From contig CAYOXX010000053.1 in NCBI GenBank assembly GCA_964408025.1, positions 1-20,666 on the forward strand: a DNA stretch of 20,666 nucleotides. Direction: 5' to 3'. Both the position numbers and the translations under genes were made by a program. The notes under the pieces are model-generated. The model was not told where the DNA came from. It saw only the letters and a program-made list of their open reading frames with translations, and made no database searches. The stretch is from CAYOXX01 sp964408025 (lineage in GTDB: Bacteria; Acidobacteriota; DATKUA01). This document shows, piece by piece, positions 1 through 6,856 of the stretch (its first letter is position 1; each line of letters begins with the position of its first letter).

Positions 1-2
1 GG

Positions 3-425
3 GTGATCGAAACGCTGGTCGGGCAACTGCTGGTTGAGGAAGCGAAGGCGGCCAAGGAGATGCTGCCGCAGCTGCGCCTCTTCCACCCCCGCGAGGTCGC
101 GAAGCGGCTCGTCTCGAGTTTCGATGGGTCGGAGGTTCACCGTGTTCGCGCCCGCGCCGTGTGGGCGGCCGGCGAGCTGTGCGGCCGCCACGGCATCGCC
201 TTTCTGCAACGCTGCGCCGGCTCCGATCAGGCGGACATCCGCCGACTGGCAGCATCGGCACTGGGAAAAGTCGCCGCGACAATCTGGCGCGAGGCCGCCG
301 CCGCCGGGATGGGAGAGGTTAGGGAAATCCTGCTGCAGCTCGCCGGGGATACAGCTCCCCAGGTGAGCCAGTACGCGGCGAAGTCGTTGAATCTGCTTCC
401 GCCGGACGATCGTAAGGTAGGTTGA
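3..425 (+). CDS. HEAT-like helical repeat protein, C-terminal part (5' end probably outside window)
   Basis: The frame is open to the left edge of the window, so the GTG at 3 is only the first start in view and the gene probably begins upstream. The 140 visible residues are predicted to be almost all alpha-helical. From about residue 40 they show Ala/Leu/Arg helix pairs of HEAT type, for example 'RARAVWAAGELCGRHG', 'DIRRLAASALGKVAA' and 'QVSQYAAKSLNLL'. HEAT-like arrays are scaffolds for protein or nucleic-acid contacts. They occur both as stand-alone proteins and as C-terminal tails of larger enzymes, and the visible part does not say which applies here. It ends with TGA and converges on flgD, 79 nt away. 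No catalytic motif is visible. The existence of the gene is fairly secure, its function is not. Confidence 0.6.
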   Translation: MIETLVGQLLVEEAKAAKEMLPQLRLFHPREVAKRLVSSFDGSEVHRVRARAVWAAGELCGRHGIAFLQRCAGSDQADIRRLAASALGKVAATIWREAAAAGMGEVREILLQLAGDTAPQVSQYAAKSLNLLPPDDRKVG

Positions 426-460
426 GATCAGTCGAACAGTACAGAGGGGAAGCTTCTGTT

Positions 461-478
461 AAAAACTGGCTGCTGCCA
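461..478 (-). terminator. weak candidate terminator for flgD
   Basis: Read on the - strand, TGGC-AGCA-GCCA forms a 4-bp stem (478-467). One base later a run of five T follows (465-461), 27 nt past the flgD stop. The stem is short for an intrinsic terminator. A perfect 12-bp palindrome, GTCCGCGCGGAC (491-502), lies between it and the stop codon but has no T run. This is a suggestion only. Confidence 0.3.
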
Positions 479-504
479 AGCTACAAACGGGTCCGCGCGG
501 ACGC

Positions 505-1167
505 TCAGCTTCCGCGGACCTCGGCGATGTCGGATAGCAGGTAGCGGCCGCCGCCGGCGATCAGGTAGACCAGGCCGTCGCTGAACGAGATCCCCTCGAC
601 CACGACGTCGGTAAAAGTGCTGACCGAGAAGGACTCGCCATCGGCGTCGACCGCGGTGACCTCGAAGGTGTAGTCGCCGTCCTCCAGCGCGTTGCCCTCG
701 GCGTCGCGGCCGTCGAAGGCGAAGTCGTGGTTGCCGGCGCCCCTCGGCCCGAGCTCGACGGTCCGCACTGTGGCACCGTTGCCGTCCTTGACGGTGACGG
801 TGACCGACTCCGCCTCGCCCGCCAGGCTGAAGCTGGTGTGAGACGCCTCGCCTGCCTCGATGCGGATCGAGTTGCCCAGCACAGTGATGCTCTTGCCGAT
901 CAGGTTGACCGCCTGGCTGTTGTTTATCGAGGCCTGCAGCAGGCTCAGGCCGGTGAGCGTCTCGTTCATGTTGACCATCTGCTCGAGCGAGCTGAACTGG
1001 GCCAGCTGCGCCAGGAACTGCTCGTTCTTCATCGGCTCCATGGGGTCCTGGTTCTGCATCTGTACCACCAGGAGGTTGAGGAAGTCCATCTTGCCCATGC
1101 TCTCTGCCGGCTCGCTCTCCGCGGTGCCGAAGATGTCGGGCAGGAAGCTTACTGCGTCGATCTGCAT
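505..1167 (-). CDS. flgD: flagellar hook assembly protein FlgD (hook capping)
   Basis: FlgD caps the growing flagellar hook outside the cell and guides hook subunits into place. The 220-aa product has the conserved N-terminal FlgD region at about residues 25-70 (GKMDFLNLLVVQMQNQDP, then FLAQLAQFSSLEQM). Residues 86-100 start the beta domain (AVNLIGKSITV). Residues 144-175 match the FlgD Ig-like module (GNHDFAFDGRDAEGNALEDG). The length is normal for the family. It has no signal peptide, as expected for a substrate of the flagellar export apparatus. The ATG at 1167 is preceded by a GGAGA ribosome site about 6 nt upstream. It is divergent from the dcw operon and its promoter looks sigma-54 dependent. 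No other flagellar gene is in the window, so it is either solitary or the last gene of a unit continuing left under the convergent neighbour, which is unlikely. Confidence 0.93.
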   Translation of the reverse strand: MQIDAVSFLPDIFGTAESEPAESMGKMDFLNLLVVQMQNQDPMEPMKNEQFLAQLAQFSSLEQMVNMNETLTGLSLLQASINNSQAVNLIGKSITVLGNSIRIEAGEASHTSFSLAGEAESVTVTVKDGNGATVRTVELGPRGAGNHDFAFDGRDAEGNALEDGDYTFEVTAVDADGESFSVSTFTDVVVEGISFSDGLVYLIAGGGRYLLSDIAEVRGS

Positions 1168-1204
1168 AGCTGTCTCCAGTCGTGTCTCCGCTCACACAGG
1201 GTTG

Positions 1205-1221
1205 AGCACAACCCGTGCCGG
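1205..1221 (-). promoter_or_regulatory. sigma-54 (-24/-12) promoter for flgD
   Basis: On the - strand the 17-mer CCGGCACGGGTTGTGCT matches the sigma-54 consensus YTGGCACGrNNNTTGCW except at two positions. GG (1219-1218) and GC (1207-1206) are separated by exactly 10 nt. The implied transcript start is near 1194, about 27 nt before the flgD ATG, leaving room for its ribosome site. Flagellar hook and rod genes are classical sigma-54 targets in many bacteria, so position and gene content agree. Confidence 0.65.
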
Positions 1222-1304
1222 AACCCGCGCTAGCGGACGCTCGGTCCTAACCCCTTTCTCTCCAAGCGGTTAAGGTTGCAGCGGCGGCGGGAGAGCCCGC
1301 AAGC

Positions 1305-1331
1305 GCCCCGGCAACAATTGCCGCACGGGGC
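1305..1331. promoter_or_regulatory. GC-rich dyad in the flgD-mraZ intergenic region, possible activator site
   Basis: CGGCAA-CAA-TTGCCG (1309-1323) is a 6-bp inverted repeat. It is nested within GCCCC (1305-1309) and GGGGC (1327-1331); the two arms share C1309. Its centre lies about 120 bp upstream of the inferred flgD transcript start, where enhancer-binding activators of sigma-54 promoters usually bind. A smaller hairpin, GCGGG-AGAG-CCCGC, is at 1287-1300. There is no T run, so neither looks like a terminator. The regulatory role is inferred from position only. Confidence 0.3.
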
Positions 1332-1421
1332 AAATGGGGCTCCCCGCCCGCCGGGACGCCAGATGTTGTGGGCTGGCCGGTTAACTACCTGATTTTTCAG
1401 TCTTTTAGGGCCGGATTTCAC

Positions 1422-1451
1422 TTGACGTTTTGGGTGGGATTGTTGTATTAT
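1422..1451 (+). promoter_or_regulatory. sigma-70-type promoter of the dcw operon
   Basis: TTGACG (1422-1427) and TATTAT (1446-1451) are separated by 18 nt and sit in a local AT-rich patch of an otherwise GC-rich region. Transcription would begin near 1458, giving a leader of about 105 nt before the mraZ ATG at 1564. TGGGT and TGGGA (1431-1439) lie in the spacer and TGGGA at 1466-1470. These are the core words of MraZ operators, but they are not in the usual 10-bp phased triplet. Confidence 0.7.
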
Positions 1452-1490
1452 TTCGTGGTTGATTATGGGAAAGAGGGAACCGGTGGGGGA

Positions 1491-1538
1491 CGAGCAGGGG
1501 AGCGAGCAGGGAAGCGAGCATGGGGGCGAGCAGGGCGT
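1491..1538 (+). repeat. four tandem 12-bp G-rich repeats in the mraZ leader
   Basis: Units start at 1491, 1503, 1515 and 1527 and share CGAGCA[G/T]GGG. Copies 1 and 2 differ at one position of twelve; copies 3 and 4 diverge mainly in the last third. The array lies between the promoter and the favoured mraZ start, so it would be transcribed. If translation began at ATG 1465 in the same frame, the repeats would encode EQGS-like tetrapeptides. The array could be an operator cluster, a leader RNA element or a low-complexity N-terminal extension. Confidence 0.75.
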
Positions 1539-1563
1539 GGGCGCCGGCCGCCGCGAGGGGAGG

Positions 1564-2004
1564 ATGTTCAGGGGTCACTACACCGCCAAGGTCGACGAGC
1601 GTGGCCGTGTCAAGCTGCCGGCCGCCTTCCTGGCCACCGTGCGCGAGCGGTTCGACGAGGAGCTGTTCGTCACCAGCCTCGACGGCCGCCACCTGCGCGT
1701 CTACCCGCTGAAAACCTGGCTGCAGATCGAGGAGCGCCTGCTGCGCGTGCCCTCGATGTCGGCGGCCCGCGGCAAGCTCCTGGACCGCGTCAACTTCTTC
1801 GGCCAGGCCGCCAGGCTCGACAAGGTAGGGCGCTTCCTGATACCGCAGCGCCTTCGCGGCGGCGCCAACCTCGACGGCGAGGTGGTGGTGCTCGGCCTCC
1901 TCGACTACCTAGAGGTCTGGAACCCGTCGGACTTCGCCGCCAAGCTGGCGCGCGAGGAGCTGACGGAAGAGGACAAGAGGTTGCTTTCTGAACTCGGCAT
2001 CTGA
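1564..2004 (+). CDS. mraZ: MraZ, transcriptional regulator of the dcw operon
   Basis: MraZ is a ring-forming DNA-binding protein that in studied bacteria represses its own dcw promoter. The 146-aa product has the two SpoVT/AbrB-like half-domains of the family, marked by DERGRVKLPAAF (about residues 11-22) and LDKVGRFLIPQRLR (about 85-98). The ATG at 1564 is chosen because the protein then begins MFRGHY, the family's normal N terminus. GAGG also sits 5 nt upstream within a purine-rich run. The frame stays open upstream to ATG 1465 and TTG 1459. Those starts would add about 35 Gly/Glu/Gln-rich residues unlike MraZ, and they have almost no room for a leader after the promoter. It is first gene of the operon, 13 nt before rsmH. 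Confidence 0.93.
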   Translation: MFRGHYTAKVDERGRVKLPAAFLATVRERFDEELFVTSLDGRHLRVYPLKTWLQIEERLLRVPSMSAARGKLLDRVNFFGQAARLDKVGRFLIPQRLRGGANLDGEVVVLGLLDYLEVWNPSDFAAKLAREELTEEDKRLLSELGI

Positions 2005-2017
2005 GGAGCGCGCTAAC

Positions 2018-2977
2018 GTGGCCGCCCGGAGCCCAAGCCAAACGCCCCACCTCCCGGTTCTAGTCGATCAGTTAGTTGCCCTGCTGGTTCCCGAGCCCCG
2101 CGCCGGCGGCATCTACCTCGACGCCACCGTGGGGGCCGGCGGCCACAGCCGCGCGCTGCTCGAGGCTGCTGGACCCGGGGCGCGCGTCGTAGCCTTCGAC
2201 CGCGACGAGCGGGCCCTCGAGGCCGCCGCGGCGGAACTGCGCGAGTTCGGCGACCGAGTAGAGCTGGTCCACGCCGACTTCCGCGAGGCGCCAGCCCGCC
2301 TGCGCGGCCAGGCTCTGGACGGCGCCGTGGCCGACCTGGGAGTCTCGTCGCTGCAGCTCGACGACTCCGAGGCCGGCTTCAGCTTCCGGCTGCCGGGGCC
2401 GCTCGACATGCGCATGGACCGGAGGCGGGGCAAGACTGCTTCCGACATCGTCAACGGCTTGCCCGAAGACCAGCTGGCGCGCCTGCTGTGGGAGTTCGGC
2501 GAGGAGAGGGCCTCGCGCCGCGTCGCGGCCGCAATAGTCGCCGCCCGCCGCCGCTCGCCGATCGGGCGCACCGAGGAGCTGGCCGAGATCGTGCGCAGCG
2601 CCGTCGGTCGCGGACGGGGGCGCACCGACTCCTCGACGCGGACCTTCCAGGCCCTGCGCATCGCCGTCAACGACGAGCTGAGCGGGCTCAACCGCTTCCT
2701 GGGCGAGGTCGTAGACCTGCTGCGGCCCGGTGGGCGCCTGGCCGTAATCTCTTTCCACTCGCTTGAGGACAGGATAGTCAAGCGGACCCTGCGGCGGCTG
2801 GCCGGTCGGCCGATCAACCTCACCGGCGAGCCGGCCCCGGCCGCGGCGGGGCCGAAGGTGAAGCTGCTGACGCGCAAGCCGGTGCGGCCCTCGCGGGCCG
2901 AGGTGGAGGCCAACAGGCGCTGCCGCAGCGCGCGGCTGCGGGCGGCCGAGAAGCTGGACCAGGAGAAGCGGCTGTGA
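2018..2977 (+). CDS. rsmH: 16S rRNA (cytosine(1402)-N4)-methyltransferase RsmH
   Basis: RsmH (MraW) uses S-adenosylmethionine to methylate N4 of C1402 in the decoding centre of 16S rRNA. The 319-aa protein, of family length, shows the SAM site GAGGHS at 39-44 and DRD at 61-63. It also has DLGVSS at 106-111, FQALRIAVN at 210-218 and FHSLEDRIVK at 246-255. The GTG start at 2018 has GAGGAG about 9 nt upstream, overlapping the mraZ stop. The 3' end overlaps ftsL by 4 nt (GTGA). It is normally second in dcw clusters although its substrate is the ribosome. Confidence 0.96.
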   Translation: MAARSPSQTPHLPVLVDQLVALLVPEPRAGGIYLDATVGAGGHSRALLEAAGPGARVVAFDRDERALEAAAAELREFGDRVELVHADFREAPARLRGQALDGAVADLGVSSLQLDDSEAGFSFRLPGPLDMRMDRRRGKTASDIVNGLPEDQLARLLWEFGEERASRRVAAAIVAARRRSPIGRTEELAEIVRSAVGRGRGRTDSSTRTFQALRIAVNDELSGLNRFLGEVVDLLRPGGRLAVISFHSLEDRIVKRTLRRLAGRPINLTGEPAPAAAGPKVKLLTRKPVRPSRAEVEANRRCRSARLRAAEKLDQEKRL

Positions 2978-3381
2978 GGGGCCTAAAGTACATGCCCCGC
3001 AAGCGGATCGACAACCGCGCCGTGCAGCGGCGCCGCAGCGCCGCCTCGCTGCGACGCTTCACGGTGGTCTTCCTGCTGGGCTGCCTGCTCGTCCTGGGGA
3101 TGATCTTCAGCGGCTGGGTGAAGTGGAAGCAGCGGGAGATCGTCTACCACACCTTCCAGCTCCAGGACCGCAAGGACGACCTGCTAGAGCGGCGCAAGCG
3201 CCTGCTGATGGAGCTGTCGCACCTGCGGGCCCCCGAGCGGGCAGCCCGCATCGCGCGCGAGGAGCTGGGCATGGAGCAGCCGGACCGGACGCGGATCGTC
3301 CTGGTAAGTGACCCCGCGCAGGCGCCTACTGAGCCCGAAGGGGCCGCCGGCGTCGGCGCGCCGGAGGAGGGTGGCCGGTGA
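2974..3381 (+). CDS. ftsL: cell division protein FtsL
   Basis: FtsL is a small bitopic protein that joins FtsB and FtsQ and helps activate FtsW and FtsI at the septum. The 135-aa product has a basic cytoplasmic N terminus and one transmembrane segment at about 30-48 (FTVVFLLGCLLVLGMIF). A charged heptad-like coiled coil at about 52-84 and a helix rich in Arg and Glu follow. Sequence conservation is low in this family, so the call rests on this topology and on the position between rsmH and ftsI. GTG 2974 overlaps the rsmH stop and has AGGAG upstream at good spacing. ATG 2992 is a possible alternative. The last 25 residues are a Pro/Gly/Glu tail. Confidence 0.87.
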   Translation: MRGLKYMPRKRIDNRAVQRRRSAASLRRFTVVFLLGCLLVLGMIFSGWVKWKQREIVYHTFQLQDRKDDLLERRKRLLMELSHLRAPERAARIAREELGMEQPDRTRIVLVSDPAQAPTEPEGAAGVGAPEEGGR

Positions 3382-5393
3382 ACCACAGGCTGCGCCTGAT
3401 CCTGATAGCGGTGGCGGTCTTCGCCTGGGCCGGGATCGTCTTAAGCCGCCTGGTCAACATCCAGTGGCAGCGCTCGGAGGAGCTGCGCGAGCGTGCCGAG
3501 CGCCAGTACCAAACGCGCATCGAACTGACTCCCAAGCGGGGCACCATCTACGACCGGCGAGGGCGCGTGCTGGCGATCAACGTCGACGCACCCTCGGTCT
3601 ACGCGGTGCCGGACGAGATCGAGAACCCAGAGGCGGCGGCCGCCGCCCTGGGCGCCGCCCTGGGCATGCGCGAGTCCGAGGTGCTGCAGCTGCTGAACCG
3701 GCGCAGCGGCTTCGTCTGGATACGGCGCAAGATCACTCCCGAGCAGCAGCAGCGCGTGCGGGAGCTCGGCATGCGGGGTATCCACTTCGTCACCGAGAGC
3801 AAACGGTTCTACCCAGGCGGGCGCCTGGCCGGCCACGTGCTCGGCTTCGCTGGCATCGACAACAACGGCCTCGCCGGCCTCGAGTACCAGTTCGACGGCT
3901 ACCTGCGTGGTCAACCCGGCCTCGTGATCGGCATCCGCGGCGCCAAGGGCGGCTACCCCTTCAGCGCCGGCAAGGTGCTCCGGCACCCCACCGGCGGAAA
4001 CGACATGACGCTGACGCTGGACAGCGCCATCCAGTTCATCGTTGAGGAGGAGCTGCGGGCGGCCGTCGAGCGCACCGGCTCGGCCAGCGGCACGGCCATC
4101 GTCATGGATCCGGCTACGGGCGCTATCCTGGCGATGGCCAACATGCCCGACTACGACCCGAACAGCTTCAGCGAAGCGGCGGCCGATCTGATGCGGAACC
4201 GGGCCGTCGTCGACGCCTACGAGCCGGGCTCGACCTTCAAGATTGTCACCGCCGCCGCCGCGCTCGAGGCCGGCCTGGTGGAGATGGACGAGATGATCGA
4301 TTGCGGCGCCGGCCAGATTCAGATCGGCAATAGACCCGTGCGGGACCACCGGGTTTTTTACCAGTTGCCTTTCAGGGAAGTTATCGAACGCTCTTCGAAC
4401 GTCGGCACCATTCGCGTCGGCCTGCGCGCCGGCAACGAGCGGCTTTGGCGGATGGCCGACGCTTTCGGCTTCGGCCGCGGCACCGGCATTGACCTGCCGG
4501 CCGAGAACCACGGAGTCCTGCGGCCCACGCGGCGCTGGTCGGATGTCTCGATAGGCGCGATCTCGATCGGCCAGGAGGTGAGCGCCAACCCGGTTCAGAT
4601 CCTCCTCATGGCCGCCGCCGTGGCCAACGGCGGCTACTGGGTGCGGCCCCACGTGGTCGCCGCGGTCCGCGACGCCGAGGGCAGGGTAGTCTACGAGGCC
4701 GAGGTCAGCGGCCGCCGCATACTCGAGCCGGCCACGGTCGGGCGCCTGCGCGAGCTCACGCGGGGCGTCGTCGAGCGCGGCTCGGGCCGGCTGGCCGCTA
4801 TCCCCGGTATCGCCGCCGCCGGCAAGACCGGGACGGCCGAGAAGTCGGTACCCGGCGCGGGTTACATCGAGGGCGCCTACGTCGCCTCCTTCCTCGGCTA
4901 CCTACCCGCCGAGCGCCCGCGGGCGGCCGTCCTCTGCCTGCTGAACGAGCCGCGGGGCCCCTACTACGGCGGCGACGTCGCCGCCCCGCTCTTCGCGGCC
5001 ATCGGCGAGCGGGTGGCGCGCGAGCTGGAGATGCCGTTCCGCGACCAGGAGTCGATCATCAGGCTCCCTCCCTCTAACCCCCTGCCCGCGGTGCTGGAGG
5101 AGGACCTCGGCAGTCGGCGGGCGCCGCCGCAGGGGCGGCCGCTGAGGCGGACCCTGGCACAGCCGGCTGCGAGGATGATCATGCCCGACCTGCGCGGCCT
5201 GGGGCTGCGCGAGGCGCTGGCGCGGCTGGCAGAGCTGGGGATCGTGCCGACTGTGGAGGGGAGCGGCGCGGTGGTCGCCCAGACGCCGGCGCCTCGCGCA
5301 GCCCCAGGCCGCGCNNNNNNNNNNGAGCCGGTGGGCGGCGGCGCGGCGGTCCGTTGCGGCGGCACGGGAATTGCTCTGGACAGGGGATCATGA
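3378..5393 (+). CDS. ftsI: septal peptidoglycan transpeptidase FtsI (class B PBP) with C-terminal PASTA domain; interrupted by assembly gap
   Basis: FtsI crosslinks septal peptidoglycan polymerised by FtsW. An N-terminal membrane anchor at about 5-23 is followed by the pedestal domain, including TPKRGTIYDRRGRVLA near 51-66. The transpeptidase carries the three active-site motifs: STFK with the acylated serine at 285, SSN at 339-341 and KTGT at 483-486. A single PASTA domain begins near residue 601 (MPDLRGLGLREALARLAE). Ten N at 5315-5324 interrupt this domain. The frame happens to continue to a TGA overlapping the murE ATG, but the residues just before the gap look artefactual because they reverse-complement an upstream stretch. 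GTG 3378 overlaps the ftsL stop by 4 nt. The exact C-terminal sequence and length are uncertain. Confidence 0.94.
   Translation: MNHRLRLILIAVAVFAWAGIVLSRLVNIQWQRSEELRERAERQYQTRIELTPKRGTIYDRRGRVLAINVDAPSVYAVPDEIENPEAAAAALGAALGMRESEVLQLLNRRSGFVWIRRKITPEQQQRVRELGMRGIHFVTESKRFYPGGRLAGHVLGFAGIDNNGLAGLEYQFDGYLRGQPGLVIGIRGAKGGYPFSAGKVLRHPTGGNDMTLTLDSAIQFIVEEELRAAVERTGSASGTAIVMDPATGAILAMANMPDYDPNSFSEAAADLMRNRAVVDAYEPGSTFKIVTAAAALEAGLVEMDEMIDCGAGQIQIGNRPVRDHRVFYQLPFREVIERSSNVGTIRVGLRAGNERLWRMADAFGFGRGTGIDLPAENHGVLRPTRRWSDVSIGAISIGQEVSANPVQILLMAAAVANGGYWVRPHVVAAVRDAEGRVVYEAEVSGRRILEPATVGRLRELTRGVVERGSGRLAAIPGIAAAGKTGTAEKSVPGAGYIEGAYVASFLGYLPAERPRAAVLCLLNEPRGPYYGGDVAAPLFAAIGERVARELEMPFRDQESIIRLPPSNPLPAVLEEDLGSRRAPPQGRPLRRTLAQPAARMIMPDLRGLGLREALARLAELGIVPTVEGSGAVVAQTPAPRAAPGRXXXXEPVGGGAAVRCGGTGIALDRGS
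5192..5314. repeat. 26-bp perfect inverted repeat ending at the assembly gap
   Basis: The 26 bases at 5289-5314 are the exact reverse complement of 5192-5217, with 71 nt between. The second arm stops at the first N of the gap. The first arm encodes the normal PASTA start (RGLGLREALA). The second translates to PRAAPGR, which does not fit a PASTA domain. A fold-back error at a contig end is the simplest explanation. Confidence 0.85.
5315..5324. other. assembly gap (10 N) inside ftsI
   Basis: Ten undetermined bases of the kind placed by scaffolding software. The true distance is unknown and may be zero or negative. After the gap the frame reads EPVGGGAAVRC, which resembles the end of a PASTA domain following 'QTPAPG'. 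Confidence 0.97.
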
Positions 5394-6856
5394 GGCTGCG
5401 GGAACTGCTCGAATCCCTCGGCGAGGTCGAACTTAGCGGCGACCCCGAGGTCGAGATCGCTGGCGTCGAGGCCGACTCGCGGTGGGTCGGCCCCGGCTGC
5501 CTCTTCGTCGCCCTGCTCGGCGAGGCCCGCGACGGCAACGACTTCGTCGGCGCGGCTCTGGCGGCGGGGGCCGCGGCGGTGCTCTCGCAGAAGCGAAAGC
5601 CCCCGGGCACGGAGATCGCCTGGGTCCGGGTTCCCGACGCCCGCGCTTCGCTGGCGCACCTGGCCCGGCGCTGGTTCGGCGCCCCCGACTCCGAGCTGAC
5701 GCTGGTCGGCATCACCGGCACCAACGGCAAGACCAGCGTTGCCCACCTGCTGCAGGCTATCCTCGGCCGCTGCCGCGGCCCCGCCGGGCGCATCGGCACC
5801 ATCAGCTACTCGACCGGCCGGCGCGAAATCCCGGCCGGGCTCACGACGCCGGAGGCGCCGCAGATCGTGGCCATGCTGCGCGAGATGCGCGACGCCGGCT
5901 GCCGCAGCGCCGCACTCGAGGCCAGCTCACATGCCATCGACCTCAAGCGCGTGCTGGCGCTGGAGTTCGACCTGCTGGTCTTCACCAACCTGAGCCGCGA
6001 TCACCTCGACTACCACGGCGACATGGAGAGCTACTACCGCGCCAAGCGCGGCCTCTTCCGCACCCGCGAGGAATCGAGTCCCCTGGCCGCGATCAACGTC
6101 GACGATCCCTGGGGCCGGCGTTTGCGCGATGAGATCGAGCTGGAGTGCATCGCCTTCGGCGAGGCGGCCGACGCCGATGTGCGACCGCTCGACATCGAGA
6201 TCGGTATCGAGGGCACGCGGCTGGCAGTCGCCACGCCGCACGAGCAGTACGTTGTACGGAGCCGGCTCATCGGCCGCCCCAACGTCCAGAACATCCTGGC
6301 CGCCTGCGCCGCCGCGCACGCCCTCGGCTTTGCCGGCGAGGACGTAGCCGCCGCGCTCGCCAAGGCGCCTACGGTGCGCGGGCGCCTCGAGCGTGTGCCG
6401 GCGGGGCGCGGCTACGATGTGATCGTCGACTACGCCCACACCGACGACGCGCTCCGGCGGCTCCTGCTCACGGCGCGCGAGCTGACGCGTGGCCGCGTGC
6501 TCGTCGTCTTCGGCTGCGGCGGCGACAGAGACCGCGGCAAGCGCCCGCTGATGGGCGCGCACGCCGCCGCACTCGCCGACGTCGCCGTGCTGACCTCAGA
6601 CAACCCACGCTCCGAGGACCCGCTGGCGATCATCGCCGAGGTCGAGGCGGGGATGGCGGCGGCGCCAGAGCCGCGCGCCAAGCTGCACACGATCCCCGAC
6701 CGGCGGCGGGCGATAGAAGCGGCGCTCGGCATGGCGCGGACCGGCGATCTGGTGCTGGTCGCCGGCAAGGGGCACGAGGACTACCAGCTGGTCGGCGGGC
6801 GGCGCCTGCACTTCGACGACCGCGAGGCTGTGATGGAGGCGATTGCTTCGCCATGA
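5390..6856 (+). CDS. murE: UDP-MurNAc-L-Ala-D-Glu:meso-diaminopimelate ligase MurE
   Basis: MurE is the cytoplasmic ATP-dependent ligase that adds the third stem-peptide residue. The 488-aa product has the three Mur-ligase domains. The ATP loop GTNGKTS is at 110-116, TTPEAP at 152-157 and the central ASSHAI near 179-184. The substrate-specificity signature DNPRSEDP is at 404-411. In this family DNPR marks meso-diaminopimelate enzymes, whereas lysine-adding enzymes differ there. ATG 5390 is chosen over TTG 5354 because it gives the normal N terminus and couples to the ftsI stop by ATGA. The 3' end overlaps murF by 4 nt. Confidence 0.96.
   Translation: MRLRELLESLGEVELSGDPEVEIAGVEADSRWVGPGCLFVALLGEARDGNDFVGAALAAGAAAVLSQKRKPPGTEIAWVRVPDARASLAHLARRWFGAPDSELTLVGITGTNGKTSVAHLLQAILGRCRGPAGRIGTISYSTGRREIPAGLTTPEAPQIVAMLREMRDAGCRSAALEASSHAIDLKRVLALEFDLLVFTNLSRDHLDYHGDMESYYRAKRGLFRTREESSPLAAINVDDPWGRRLRDEIELECIAFGEAADADVRPLDIEIGIEGTRLAVATPHEQYVVRSRLIGRPNVQNILAACAAAHALGFAGEDVAAALAKAPTVRGRLERVPAGRGYDVIVDYAHTDDALRRLLLTARELTRGRVLVVFGCGGDRDRGKRPLMGAHAAALADVAVLTSDNPRSEDPLAIIAEVEAGMAAAPEPRAKLHTIPDRRRAIEAALGMARTGDLVLVAGKGHEDYQLVGGRRLHFDDREAVMEAIASP

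Noticed and set aside
491..502. 12-bp palindrome GTCCGCGCGGAC as flgD terminator
   Set aside because: There is no T run on either side and it has no loop. The weaker stem at 467-478 with T5 fits better.
1431..1488. Canonical triple TGGGN MraZ operator
   Set aside because: TGGGT, TGGGA, TGGGA and TGGGG occur at 1431, 1435, 1466 and 1484, but no three are phased at 10 bp.
1459..1563. N-terminal extension of MraZ from TTG 1459 or ATG 1465
   Set aside because: It begins at or within a few bases of the inferred transcript start, lacks a ribosome site and is unlike MraZ. MFRGHY at 1564 is the family N terminus and has GAGG upstream. The extension is kept only as an alternative.
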